Shown: one piece after another, positions 1 to 8,011 of the stretch | How the letters are laid out: the number at the start of each line of letters is the position of its first letter | How positions within the stretch are numbered: position 1 is the stretch's first letter | Source: CAZXEJ01 sp964639895 | GTDB taxonomy: Bacteria; Desulfobacterota_D; UBA1144; Nemesobacterales; JADFKM01 | Assembly: GCA_964639895.1 (NCBI GenBank) | Contig: CAZXEJ010000007.1 | Location: 1 to 61,096 of the forward strand | Reading direction: 5' to 3' | Length of the DNA: 61,096 nucleotides | Program-made: the position numbers and the translations under genes | The notes under the pieces: model-generated | Database searches by the model: none | What the model saw: the letters and a program-made list of their open reading frames with translations, nothing else | What the model was told of the DNA's origin: nothing

Positions 1-84
1 CCTCTCGACGGCCCTGCCCAGTACGCCGCAGCCGAAGGGGCCGTCGAAGAACGAAGGGAAGATGGTTATGAGATCGAACCTCAT
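1..84 (-). CDS. trmD: tRNA (guanine-N1)-methyltransferase TrmD, N-terminal fragment
   Basis: This is the first 28 codons of TrmD, read from an ATG at 84-82 to the window edge without a stop. TrmD places m1G at position 37 of tRNAs that read CNN codons. The peptide opens with MRFDLITIFPSFF and then a GCGVLGRA segment, the family's typical N-terminus. It lies directly downstream of rimM, the classical rpsP-rimM-trmD order. The protein continues outside the window, so the knot and SAM-binding region cannot be checked. A 90-base gap containing a GC-rich hairpin separates it from rimM. I am confident of identity from the start peptide and gene order. Confidence 0.9.
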   Translation of the reverse strand, partial: MRFDLITIFPSFFDGPFGCGVLGRAVER

Positions 85-145
85 TGAACGAGACCAGTCG
101 TGGTTCCTTCAAGGGGGATAGCTTCGGGGAAAACGCCGTCCGCCT

Positions 146-170
146 CCACCCCCACCCGGGGTGGGGGTGG
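146..170. repeat. GC-only hairpin between rimM and trmD
   Basis: An 11-bp perfect inverted repeat (146-156 with 160-170, 3-base loop) made of C and G runs broken by single A/T. It has no adjacent T-tract, so it is not a standard terminator. It lies between two genes that are normally cotranscribed and could attenuate or stabilise the mRNA. Confidence 0.5.
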
Positions 171-174
171 AAGA

Positions 175-690
175 TCAATCGATCAACCCCTCGACGGGCT
201 CGATCACCATGAGCGAGCTTTCGAGATCCACCTTCTTGACGAAGACGTCTATGAAGGGGACGTGGTACTCCCGCCCCTCACGCTCGATGACGAGAACAGG
301 CTGCAGGGCGCGGTCGATCAGTCCCTTCACCCTGCCCAGATCCATCCCGCGCTCGTCTGTCACCCTGAGCCCTATGAGTTCGAACCAGTAGTACTCGTCC
401 TCCCCCGTCGGGGGGAGCTCCGAGCGGTCGACGTATAGGATGGCTCCCTTGAACTCGCCTGCGGTCTCGCGCGTCTCGATGCCGGCGAACTTGACTACCG
501 GGGGGCCGGAGGTGTATCTTACGGCCTTGACGACCACCTTGGTCAGCTCCCCCCCACCTGCTCCGACGCGCTTCGCATAGAAGGTCTTGATCCTCGTCAG
601 GTTGTCCGCCTCCCCGCTGAAGGGGCGCACTCGAAGTTCACCCTTCCTGCCGTGAGGCGCCAGTACCTTTCCGTACTCGATGAGCTCCAT
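175..690 (-). CDS. rimM: ribosome maturation factor RimM
   Basis: RimM helps mature the 3' domain of the 16S rRNA and binds uS19 in assembling 30S subunits. The protein begins MELIEYGKVLAPHGRKGELRV, the family's N-terminal beta-barrel start. It ends with the PRC-barrel half, seen as YYWFELIGLRV and, later, EYHVPFIDVFVKKVD. At 171 residues it is of normal length. I chose the ATG at 690 because it fits the family start. A GTG at 729 overlaps the khpA stop (GTGA) and would add 13 residues, so translational coupling from there is a real alternative. It sits fourth in ffh-rpsP-khpA-rimM-trmD. Confidence 0.93.
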   Translation of the reverse strand: MELIEYGKVLAPHGRKGELRVRPFSGEADNLTRIKTFYAKRVGAGGGELTKVVVKAVRYTSGPPVVKFAGIETRETAGEFKGAILYVDRSELPPTGEDEYYWFELIGLRVTDERGMDLGRVKGLIDRALQPVLVIEREGREYHVPFIDVFVKKVDLESSLMVIEPVEGLID

Positions 691-725
691 GAGCAACCAC
701 CGCCCTTCCACGGCCACCCATGGCT

Positions 726-965
726 TCACTCGATGATCTCAAGCACGGCCCTCTTCTTTATCTTGGCGGCCGCCGCACTCAGGATGGTCCTCATCGCCTT
801 GGCCGTCTTTCCCTGCTTGCCGATGATCTTGCCCAGGTCTTCCTGCGCGACCTTCAGCTCCAGGACGGCCGTCTGCTCCCCGGCAACCTCCCGTACTTCC
901 ACCATTTCAGGATTGTCCACAAGAGACTTTGCGATAAACCCGACGAGCTCCTTTAACTTCTCCAT
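726..965 (-). CDS. khpA: KH-domain RNA-binding protein KhpA
   Basis: A 79-residue single KH-domain protein (KhpA/YlqC family). Family members bind many RNAs with KhpB and affect cell division and envelope growth. The GxxG RNA-contacting loop is visible as IIGKQG around residues 46-51, followed by the helix TAKAMRTIL. The ATG at 965 is preceded by AGGAGG, which decides it over an upstream in-frame codon. It sits between rpsP and rimM, the usual position of this gene. Confidence 0.93.
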   Translation of the reverse strand: MEKLKELVGFIAKSLVDNPEMVEVREVAGEQTAVLELKVAQEDLGKIIGKQGKTAKAMRTILSAAAAKIKKRAVLEIIE

Positions 966-1014
966 CGTAACACTGACCTCCTGCTTAGGTTCGGGTCCCC
1001 ACGCGGAATCCATC

Positions 1015-1266
1015 CTACGAACCAGCTTCTTCCCGGGCGAGCGTTGCCAGCAGTTTCCTCACCCGATCCGTGGCCTTGGCACCCCGCGAAAGCCACTTCT
1101 CCACCTTCTCCATGTCGACCTTCAGCGTGTGAGGTTCCGTCCTGGGGTCGTAATGGCCCACGATGTCAAGAAACCTGCCGTCGCGAGGGGCCCTCTCGTC
1201 GGCGGCCACTATCCTGTAGAAGGGCCTCTTCTTCGATCCCATTCTCGCAAGTCTGAGCTTTACCAC
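1015..1266 (-). CDS. rpsP: 30S ribosomal protein bS16
   Basis: bS16 is a small-subunit protein needed for 30S assembly. The N-terminus VVKLRLARMGSKKRPFYRIV, with DxRxPRDGRFLDIVGHYDP after it, is the family signature. The length of 83 residues is normal. The start is a GTG at 1266, preceded by AAGGAG. It is the second gene of the ffh operon, about 50 bases after ffh. Confidence 0.97.
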   Translation of the reverse strand: MVKLRLARMGSKKRPFYRIVAADERAPRDGRFLDIVGHYDPRTEPHTLKVDMEKVEKWLSRGAKATDRVRKLLATLAREEAGS

Positions 1267-1319
1267 CTTCGTTCTCCTTCCCTGTAGCCAGGATTTTTGA
1301 TTGTATCGACACCCTAAGT

Positions 1320-2654
1320 TTACATGAATCTCATCATCCGTTGGGCGATCTTGCCGAACTTGCCCATGTTTTTCATCATGTTCCTCATCTGCATGTAGTT
1401 CTTTATCACTCGATTGACGTCCTGCACACGGGTACCGCTGCCCCGGGCTATGCGCTTGCGTCGGCTTCCATTGAGTATGGTGTGGTCGCGCCGCTCCTGA
1501 GGGGTCATCGAGTCTATGATGGCGAGCGTCTTCTTGATCTCGCGCTCGGCCATCTCGAGTGCCTTGGGATTCGACGCCACCTTCCCCATGCCGGGAAGCA
1601 TCGACGCAATACTCTCCATCGACCCCATCTTGCCCAGCGCCCTCATCGCCTCGCGGAAGTCCTCGAGCGTGAACTGCTTCTTGAGCAACCGCCGGGCCAT
1701 CTCCTCGGCCTTGCGCTCCTCGATCGTGCTCTGGGCCTTCTCGATGAAGCTCAACACATCGCCCATCCCCAGGATGCGGGACGCTATGCGGTCCGGGTGG
1801 AACACCTCGAGGGCGTCCAGCTTCTCGCCGGTGCCGAAGAACTTGATGGGTTTCCCGGTGACGTACTTTATCGAGAGGGCCGCACCGCCGCGCGCGTCGC
1901 CGTCCATCTTCGTGAGCACGACGCCGGTGATGTCAAGCCTCTTATCGAAGCTCTCGGCCACCGTGACGGCGTCCTGACCGGTCATGGCGTCGGCGACGAG
2001 TAACACCTCGGCCGGGTCGACGGCCGCCTTGATTTCCACGAGCTCATCCATGAGCTCCTCGTCGATGTGAAGCCGGCCGGCCGTATCGATGATCACGACG
2101 TCGCACCCCGAGCGTAGGGCGGCTTGGCAGGCCTCGACACAGATGTCCACGGGCGAAGCGCCCTGAGGGGTGGGAAACACCTCGACGCCAAGCTCGCCGG
2201 CCAGTACCTTGAGCTGCTCCACTGCGGCCGGCCTGTATACGTCGGCCGGAACCAGATACGGGGTCCTCTTGTGCTTGTCCCTCAGCATTCGGGCGAGCTT
2301 ACCGGCGGTCGTCGTCTTACCCGATCCCTGAAGGCCCACCAACATCAGAACGACAGGCGGCGTACCGTGCAGGTCGAGCTCGCGTGCGCTCTCACCGAGC
2401 ACTCGGACGAGCTCCTCGTGGACGATCTTTACGAATTGCTGTCCCGGGGTGAGACTCTCGGCCACCTCACGGCCTAGGGCGCGCTCCTTTACGGAGTCGA
2501 CGAACGCCTTGACGACGCGGAAGTTGACGTCGGCCTCGAGCAGGCTGAGCCGCACCTCGCGCAAGGCCTCGCTTATGTTGCGTTCACTTAGCTTCCCGTA
2601 ACCCCTTACCTTTTTAAGGGTGTTGCCAAGCTTGGAAGATATCCCTTCAAACAT
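1320..2654 (-). CDS. ffh: signal recognition particle protein Ffh (SRP54)
   Basis: Ffh is the GTPase of the signal recognition particle; it binds 4.5S RNA and signal sequences of membrane proteins. At 444 residues it has the full N-G-M layout. The N domain opens MFEGISSKLGNTLKKVRG. The G domain has the P-loop GLQGSGKTTTAGKLA near residue 107, DTAGR, and TKMDGDARGG. The M domain carries SRRKRIARGSGT and ends in the Met-rich stretch MRNMMKNMGKFG. It leads the operon, with a sigma70-type promoter just upstream. No SRP RNA gene was recognised in the window. Confidence 0.98.
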   Translation of the reverse strand: MFEGISSKLGNTLKKVRGYGKLSERNISEALREVRLSLLEADVNFRVVKAFVDSVKERALGREVAESLTPGQQFVKIVHEELVRVLGESARELDLHGTPPVVLMLVGLQGSGKTTTAGKLARMLRDKHKRTPYLVPADVYRPAAVEQLKVLAGELGVEVFPTPQGASPVDICVEACQAALRSGCDVVIIDTAGRLHIDEELMDELVEIKAAVDPAEVLLVADAMTGQDAVTVAESFDKRLDITGVVLTKMDGDARGGAALSIKYVTGKPIKFFGTGEKLDALEVFHPDRIASRILGMGDVLSFIEKAQSTIEERKAEEMARRLLKKQFTLEDFREAMRALGKMGSMESIASMLPGMGKVASNPKALEMAEREIKKTLAIIDSMTPQERRDHTILNGSRRKRIARGSGTRVQDVNRVIKNYMQMRNMMKNMGKFGKIAQRMMRFM

Positions 2655-2682
2655 GACCGGTTATTCTATTCCTGACTGTAAT

Positions 2683-2711
2683 TTACTATCACAATTGGAA
2701 AAAGTTGTCAA
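2683..2711 (-). promoter_or_regulatory. sigma70-like promoter of the ffh operon
   Basis: On the minus strand TTGACA (2711-2706), a 17-base spacer and TAGTAA (2688-2683) lie about 30-55 bases before the ffh ATG. The -35 box matches the consensus in all six positions. The surroundings are markedly AT-rich compared with the rest of the window. Confidence 0.7.
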
Positions 2712-2741
2712 CGTCGCTTCACCCCCCTAGACCCCCTCAAC

Positions 2742-4097
2742 CTAACCCACCTGAGGAGGGGATTTGCCGCCCACAAGCACCACCCTGAGGTCCATCACGT
2801 TGGTGAGCGTGGGGCCCGTGACGACCAGATCACCCAAGGCCCGGAAGAAGTTGTAGCTGTCGTTCCTCTCCAGGTAGCGCGCGGCATCCATCCCCAGCGC
2901 GCCGGCCCTGCGGCAGCTTCGCCCGTCGGCCACGGCGCCCGCCGCATCAGTGGGGCCGTCGGTGCCGTCCGTGCCGGCCGAAAGCACCACGACGCCCTCC
3001 ATACCCGCTATCTCCATGGCCGCAGCGAGTACGAACTCCTGGTTCCTGCCCCCCTTGCCCGGGCCCCTGACGACGACCGTCGTCTCGCCCCCCGACACGA
3101 TACATGCGGGCGGCGCAAGGGGGTTTGAGCTGCGGGCCGTCTCGCGTGCCACGGCCGTATGGAAACGGGCGGCCTCGCGCGTGTCGCCCTCGATCAGGGA
3201 CGAGAGCACCATTGCGTTGTAGCCAAGCGAGCGCGCACGACCGCAGGCGGTTAGGGCGGCCTGGAGGTTGCTGCCCACGACGGCGGCGTAAGCCCGGTCG
3301 AACACCGGCGAGCCGGCCTTGGGCGTCTCCGGGACGAGGCCGCGGGCGCCCCGCTCGAGGAGCTCGATCACGCGGGGCGGCAGGCGGTCGCCGAGCCGGT
3401 AGCGATCGACTATGCGCAGGCAGTCTTCGAACGTGGTCGGGTCGGGCACCGTGGGACCGGAGGCGATGGTGCCGAGATCGTCCCCCACCACATCCGAAAG
3501 CACAAGGGTGACGACGCAGGACGGGTAAGCCGCCTCGGCAAGACGCCCGCCCTTGGTGAGAGACAGGTGCTTGCGCAGCGTGTTCATCTCCCATATCGAG
3601 GCCCCGCAGGCAAGAAGCTCCTCGGTAAGGCGGCGCTCGTCCTCAAGGCTGAGACCGGAAAGGGGAGCGGCAAGCAGGGCCGAGCCCCCGCTGGAAAGGA
3701 GGAACAACACGAGATCCCGTTCCCCCGTCCCCTCAAGCAGCCCAAGGACGGCGCGGGCGGCCTCGAGGCTGCTCTCGTCTGGCACGGGATGGGCGGCTTC
3801 AATCAGCATCAGCCCCTCGAGCTCGAGCACGTGGCCGTACTTTACCACCACGACACCGCCCGTGAGCCGAGGCCCCAGGACCGAGGAAGCGGCCTTGGCC
3901 ATAGGCGCCGCGGCCTTGCCCACGGCCACGACGAACACCCTCTCCATGGAATGGAGATCGAACGGGCGGCCGTCGACGACGAGCGACTCGCCGCGCCGGT
4001 GCATGTGCCGCAGGACGGCCTCGTAGGGGTCTACGGCCTCGAGACCCGCCCTGAATATGTCGAGTGCGTCACGTCGCATCTCTTCGACGCTCTTCAT
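2742..4097 (-). CDS. glycerate 2-kinase, MOFRL/DUF4147 family
   Basis: Predicted to phosphorylate D-glycerate to 2-phosphoglycerate with ATP, feeding glycerate from serine or glyoxylate metabolism into glycolysis. The 451-residue protein has the N-terminal DUF4147 part (VVAVGKAAAPMAKAA; LLSSGGSALLAAP) and the C-terminal MOFRL domain (GKGGRNQEFVLAAA; SAGTDGTDGPTDAAGA). Start: I use the ATG at 4097; a TTG two codons upstream is possible and no strong ribosome site separates them. It is downstream of the divergent dodecin gene and in line with the ffh operon. The family is sometimes annotated as hydroxypyruvate reductase, but the kinase assignment is better supported. Confidence 0.9.
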   Translation of the reverse strand: MKSVEEMRRDALDIFRAGLEAVDPYEAVLRHMHRRGESLVVDGRPFDLHSMERVFVVAVGKAAAPMAKAASSVLGPRLTGGVVVVKYGHVLELEGLMLIEAAHPVPDESSLEAARAVLGLLEGTGERDLVLFLLSSGGSALLAAPLSGLSLEDERRLTEELLACGASIWEMNTLRKHLSLTKGGRLAEAAYPSCVVTLVLSDVVGDDLGTIASGPTVPDPTTFEDCLRIVDRYRLGDRLPPRVIELLERGARGLVPETPKAGSPVFDRAYAAVVGSNLQAALTACGRARSLGYNAMVLSSLIEGDTREAARFHTAVARETARSSNPLAPPACIVSGGETTVVVRGPGKGGRNQEFVLAAAMEIAGMEGVVVLSAGTDGTDGPTDAAGAVADGRSCRRAGALGMDAARYLERNDSYNFFRALGDLVVTGPTLTNVMDLRVVLVGGKSPPQVG

Positions 4098-4166
4098 GAC
4101 CAAACTAGATTACCCCAACCCGCCGCCGGTGTTAACCGTCGGGCCGCAGCCTGCGCGCCGGCTCCC

Positions 4167-4193
4167 TTGACGGGAGGCCATACATTTGATAGA
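4167..4193 (+). promoter_or_regulatory. weak candidate promoter of the dodecin gene
   Basis: TTGACG at 4167-4172 followed 15 bases later by GATAGA (4188-4193). The -35 is good and the -10 poor; spacing is short. It lies 45-70 bases before the dodecin start, so it is the best candidate I can see. Confidence 0.3.
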
Positions 4194-4238
4194 AGGAGAG
4201 TAGAAGCAGTACATTCCATCCATCAGGAGGTGGCGGCG

Positions 4239-4442
4239 ATGGCAGTAGCAAGAGTGACTGAAGTGATAGGTGCTTCCGAGAAGTCGTGGGACGACGCCGT
4301 TCAAAGCGCCTTGGCGCGAGCCAACAAGACGCTGCGTGGACTCACGGGTCTCGAGGTCACTAAGCTAAACGCACACATCGAGGACGGCAAGATCACCGAG
4401 TACCGGGCACATGTAAAGATAACTTTCATCCTTGAAGACTGA
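4239..4442 (+). CDS. dodecin, flavin-storage protein
   Basis: A 67-residue dodecin. Members form hollow dodecamers that bind flavin dimers (riboflavin, FMN or FAD) and protect the cell from free flavin. The MAVARVTEVIGASEKSWDDA start and the ending AHVKITFILED are family hallmarks. The tryptophan that stacks on flavin (residue 17) is present. The AGGAGG at 4225-4230 places the start at the ATG at 4239. It is a single-gene unit, divergent from the glycerate kinase and closed by a strong terminator. Confidence 0.95.
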   Translation: MAVARVTEVIGASEKSWDDAVQSALARANKTLRGLTGLEVTKLNAHIEDGKITEYRAHVKITFILED

Positions 4443-4476
4443 GGTTCGCGGCCCCCGCGGCCCGACGAGCAGATTC

Positions 4477-4516
4477 AAAAAGGGGCGGCACACGATACCG
4501 ACGCCGCCCCTTTCTT
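4477..4516 (+). terminator. intrinsic terminator after dodecin
   Basis: An inverted repeat pairs AAAGGGGCGGC (4479-4489) with GCCGCCCCTTT (4503-4513), leaving a 13-base loop and a short run of T with one C. The A-run on the left gives it some bidirectional character. Confidence 0.85.
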
Positions 4517-5580
4517 GTCTTCCCCCCCAAACGCCACCCACCGCTGACCGACGGTCAGCGCCCCTGCAGGCGGCTACCAGGGCCCAGAGCACCGAGAGGC
4601 GAGGAGGCGGCCACGTGGGTGGACTACGCCGTCGGGGACGGCACCCTCCACCCTATCACACCCCTCGCGCCGCACAGCGTAGCCAGAGACCCAACCGACG
4701 CGAGGCCGCTGCACATGGGAGCAACAGCGTGGTGCCGCCCGGCCACCGTGCCACCTACTGAAAGCAGGACCGACGGAACGTTTCGGCAATGAGAGGTCGT
4801 CCCCCCCCCTCACATCCCAATCCACTTGCACCCAACTGATGGAGCCCTCCTTATGAAAAGGGCGCTCGACCGCACGAGGAGGGGCGCCGCCCGTCATCCG
4901 CGGAACTGCCCGAGCTGAACGGTACCAGGCGGGGCGCTACATACGTAGGAAGACCCACCGCCCGGGAACACACCCCCCGTCGCAACCAGCCCGCCCAAGG
5001 CCACCACGAGCCATACCCAGCACGGGGAGCCCTCACCTCTCGCTCCGACGGCAAAAGCGACCTGAGGGGGGTGGGCCAGGCCGTCGCGGGTGCGCTGTGA
5101 GGCGGAAAATTACCCGGGATATTACAACAGCGGCGAAGCCAAGAGAAGTCACGGGCAAGTGGGGGAGGAACGTGATCAAGGCACAAGAGGGGAAGAGACA
5201 CGCCACGGGCGGTACCCAACGTCCACGCCACCCCAACCGACTGGGAAACCAGGTCCACGCAGGCGTCTTCATCACCCCACAAAGCCGCCTGCGTAACAGA
5301 ACCGACCCCTGGTGGAGCGTACCGGGAGGAAGGAGACAGCCGATGGCTGACGAAGGTGGGAGAGTCCGGGGCATGGGGAGGACTGCCCGCACGAGCGCCG
5401 CCCCCTCTAGCGCTGCAAGACAGGTGATCATGGACGGAGCAACCCGATACCGCTCCACATCGCTACCCACGGTGCGCACCCACCCGCGACAGAGGAGGAA
5501 CCGATGCACGCCACCGCCCATCCAGGGACGCCGCGTGCCGCGCTCCCTGCCGTGGGCACCACCGACGACGCCCCGGCTGC
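4517..5580. other. GC-rich spacer without a credible gene
   Basis: About 1.06 kb between the dodecin terminator and the end of the aminotransferase. Both strands carry open frames, but their translations are low-complexity Arg/Pro/Gly/Ser strings without family motifs. A perfect 9-bp palindrome with a 1-base centre (4542-4560) sits 25 bases after the terminator. I saw no tRNA or other RNA signature. Confidence 0.6.
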
Positions 5581-6786
5581 CTAGGACAGCTTGGCCACGG
5601 CCTTCTCTATCCTGTCCATGCCCTCGACGATGTTGTCCATCGAGGTCGCATACGATATGCGCACGTAGCCCTCGGCACCGAACTCTATGCCTGGCACGAC
5701 GGCGACCTTGGCCTCTTCGAGCAGGTACTCGGTAAAGTCGACCGAGTTCTCGATCGTCCTCCCCCCCGGGGTGCTGCGGCCGAATAGGCTCGAGACGTTG
5801 GGGAATACGTAGAACGCCCCCTGCGGGTCGAAGCACTCGATACCCGGGACGGCGTTCAACCTGCCGACGATGTAGTCCTTCCTCTTTGCGAACTCCGCCA
5901 CCATCTCCCTTACGACGTCCTGCGAGCCCGAGAACGCCTCGACCGAGGCAACCTGCGAGATGGAAGCCGGATTGGAGGTGCACTGGCCCTGTAGGTTGTT
6001 CATCGCCGCTATCACACGGGCGTCGCCGGCGGCAAACCCTATGCGCCATCCGGTCATCGAATAGCTCTTCGACACGCCGTTTACGAACAAAGTGGCCCTC
6101 TTCACCTCGTCGCCGAGCGCCGCCACGGGCGTATGCGAGGCAGGCGGGTATATGATCTTGTCGTATATTTCGTCCGATACTATCCACAGGCCGGCCTCGA
6201 GCGCCACCTCGACCAGCCCCTCCAGCTCGCGGCGCGTGTAAGTGGCGCCGGTGGGATTGGATGGGTAGTTGAGGATGAGCGCACGGGTGCGGGGGGTTAT
6301 GGCACGCCTGAGAGCATCGGGAGTAAGCTTGAACCCTTCGTCCTCGTGGGTGACAACGATCCTGGGCTCGGCACCCGCCAGGCGTACCTGCTCGGGGTAG
6401 GACACCCAGTAGGGAGCCGGAATGACCACTTCGTCCCCCTCGTCGAACAACACCTGGGCGATGTTGTAGAGCGAGTGTTTCGCCCCACAGGCCACACTTA
6501 TCTCGTTCTTCTGGTAGGTGAGGCCGTAGTCGTCGGCGAACCTGCGTATTATCGCTTCCTTAAGCTCCTCGATGCCGCCCACGGGCGTGTACTTGGTAAA
6601 GCCCTGCTCTATGGCCTCGACGGCCCGCCTCTTTATGGTCTCGGGGGTGTCGAAGTCCGGCTCACCGGCTCCGAACCCTATGACGTCGACGCCCTGGGCC
6701 CTGAGGGCCTTGGCCTTGGCCGTTATGGCCAATGTGGCCGACGGCTTGAGCATGCGTGCCCTGCGTGAAAGCCTTATCTCTTGCAT
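5581..6786 (-). CDS. class I/II PLP-dependent aminotransferase (aspartate aminotransferase-like)
   Basis: A 401-residue fold-type I aminotransferase of the AAT-Ib group, which typically moves amino groups from aspartate (sometimes prephenate) to 2-oxoglutarate. Visible landmarks are GAGEPDFDTPE near the N-terminus, LNYPSNPTGATY, the PLP-lysine motif NGVSKSYSMTGWRIGF near residue 240, and the final substrate-binding Arg in EGYVRISYA. The ATG at 6786 follows GGAGGTCAA; longer in-frame extensions upstream overlap coaD and are not needed. The gene overlaps coaD by 13 bases, so rsmD-coaD-aminotransferase form one transcript. Confidence 0.93.
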   Translation of the reverse strand: MQEIRLSRRARMLKPSATLAITAKAKALRAQGVDVIGFGAGEPDFDTPETIKRRAVEAIEQGFTKYTPVGGIEELKEAIIRRFADDYGLTYQKNEISVACGAKHSLYNIAQVLFDEGDEVVIPAPYWVSYPEQVRLAGAEPRIVVTHEDEGFKLTPDALRRAITPRTRALILNYPSNPTGATYTRRELEGLVEVALEAGLWIVSDEIYDKIIYPPASHTPVAALGDEVKRATLFVNGVSKSYSMTGWRIGFAAGDARVIAAMNNLQGQCTSNPASISQVASVEAFSGSQDVVREMVAEFAKRKDYIVGRLNAVPGIECFDPQGAFYVFPNVSSLFGRSTPGGRTIENSVDFTEYLLEEAKVAVVPGIEFGAEGYVRISYATSMDNIVEGMDRIEKAVAKLS

Positions 6787-7280
6787 TTGACCTCCGACCT
6801 CGCACCTAGCAGCTTCTCTCTCAACTTCCGCTCCACGAGTTCCGGGACCATCTCCGACACCGAGCCACCGAGCCTGACTATCTCCTTGATGAGCGAGGAG
6901 CTTATGTGACCGTATATGCTCTCGGTCACCAGGAACACCGTCTCTACATCGGGACAAAGCGTCTTGTTGGCAAGGGCCATCCTGAGTTCGTACTCGAAGT
7001 CCGACACGGTGCGCAGGCCTCGCAACAGGATGTTGGTACCCCTGCTCTTTACGTAGTCGACCAGCAGGCCGTCGAAACAGTCCACGGTCACCTCGGGCCT
7101 GTCGGCGAAGATCTCCTGCAATATCCCCACCCTTTCCTCGAGCGTGAAGGTTTCTTTCTTCGACAGATTGGCCGCTACGGCGACGATTATTCGGTCGAAT
7201 ATCTCTACGCCGCGGTTGACCACACTTATGTGTCCCTTCGTCACCGGGTCGAACGAACCGGGGAATACAGCGACCTTCAT
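6774..7280 (-). CDS. coaD: phosphopantetheine adenylyltransferase CoaD
   Basis: CoaD makes dephospho-CoA from 4'-phosphopantetheine and ATP, the penultimate CoA step. The nucleotidyltransferase start MKVAVFPGSFDPVTKGH carries the TxGH motif, and YGHISSSLIKEI near the C-terminus is the ISSS-type signature. It has 168 residues, slightly long. AGGAG sits 7 bases before the ATG at 7280. Its start overlaps the rsmD stop as ATGA, which suggests translational coupling; the rsmD-coaD pair is common. Confidence 0.96.
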   Translation of the reverse strand: MKVAVFPGSFDPVTKGHISVVNRGVEIFDRIIVAVAANLSKKETFTLEERVGILQEIFADRPEVTVDCFDGLLVDYVKSRGTNILLRGLRTVSDFEYELRMALANKTLCPDVETVFLVTESIYGHISSSLIKEIVRLGGSVSEMVPELVERKLREKLLGARSEVKCKR

Positions 7281-7834
7281 CGATCGACTCCTGTTGCGGA
7301 AATGAAGCTTACGTTCGTATCGCCGAACCTTCTGGCAACCACTTCCATGGAGCCCAACCCCTGGGCGACGAGGGGTGTGGTGTGCTTTATCACCAGTACG
7401 CCGCCCGTGCTTAGTAGAGGCACGCACATCGATACCAACTCCTCCACCGGCACGCGGCGATACATCGGATACGGCGGATCGACGAATACGACATCGAACC
7501 TCTCCCCCCTGCGGAGAAGCCTCGCCACGGCGCGCCTGTAATCGGAGCAGTATACCTCGGCGCGCCCCACCAGTCCGCAACGCCGCAGGTTGTCTCTAAG
7601 CATGGCGCATACCACGGGGTCGTTGTCGACGAAGGTGGCGTGCCCGGCTCCACGGCTCAAAGCTTCGATGCCGAGGCCGCCCGTACCGGAGAAGATGTCG
7701 AGCACACGGGTGCCCTCGAGCGGGCCGAGACGGCCGAATATGGACTGCTTGACTCGCCCCGAGGTGGGCCTTACCCTGCCGCCCCGGGGCACGCGCAACC
7801 TGACGCCCTTTGCCGAACCAGTTAGCACCTGCAA
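7277..7834 (-). CDS. rsmD: 16S rRNA (guanine966-N2)-methyltransferase RsmD
   Basis: RsmD methylates G966 of 16S rRNA in the 30S subunit. The protein has TGSAKGVRLRVPRG, the PTSGRVKQSIFGRL region, the SAM loop DIFSGTGGLGIEALSRGA and the catalytic FVDPPYPMY. I chose the TTG at 7834 because the resulting MQVLTGSAKG aligns with the usual MRVIAG start; a GTG one codon upstream is also possible. A TATAAT box ends only 7 bases before this codon, so the mRNA may be leaderless. Length is 185 residues, normal for the family. Confidence 0.92.
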   Translation of the reverse strand: MQVLTGSAKGVRLRVPRGGRVRPTSGRVKQSIFGRLGPLEGTRVLDIFSGTGGLGIEALSRGAGHATFVDNDPVVCAMLRDNLRRCGLVGRAEVYCSDYRRAVARLLRRGERFDVVFVDPPYPMYRRVPVEELVSMCVPLLSTGGVLVIKHTTPLVAQGLGSMEVVARRFGDTNVSFISATGVDR

Positions 7835-7841
7835 CACGGAA

Positions 7842-7871
7842 ATTATAGTACCATAGCAACAAGGGGAGCAA
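7842..7871 (-). promoter_or_regulatory. promoter of rsmD-coaD-aminotransferase, possibly leaderless
   Basis: On the minus strand TTGCTC (7871-7866), 18 bases, then a perfect TATAAT (7847-7842). Transcription would begin within about one base of the rsmD start codon, leaving no room for a ribosome-binding site. Confidence 0.65.
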
Positions 7872-8011
7872 AACGCGTCCGGCCCCCCCGGAGGCCGAAC
7901 CGTGTCACTCAGTGGGTACAACCAGCCATCCCCTCCAGCGCCCCGGGCTCCTTCTCTCGGCAGGACGGACACCCTCTCGCTCGACCCCACTCCGGGCAGC
8001 GCCCCTCTTCT

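Noticed and set aside
5310..5350. Resemblance to the SRP RNA core (GGAGGAAGGAGACAGCC)
   Set aside because: The GTCAGG half, tetraloop stem and AGCAG segment are not aligned; no hairpin of the right shape forms.
5033..6187. Long minus-strand frame overlapping the aminotransferase and the spacer
   Set aside because: Its translation is an Arg/Gly-rich string without motifs, in a different frame from the clear aminotransferase; it is caused by high GC.
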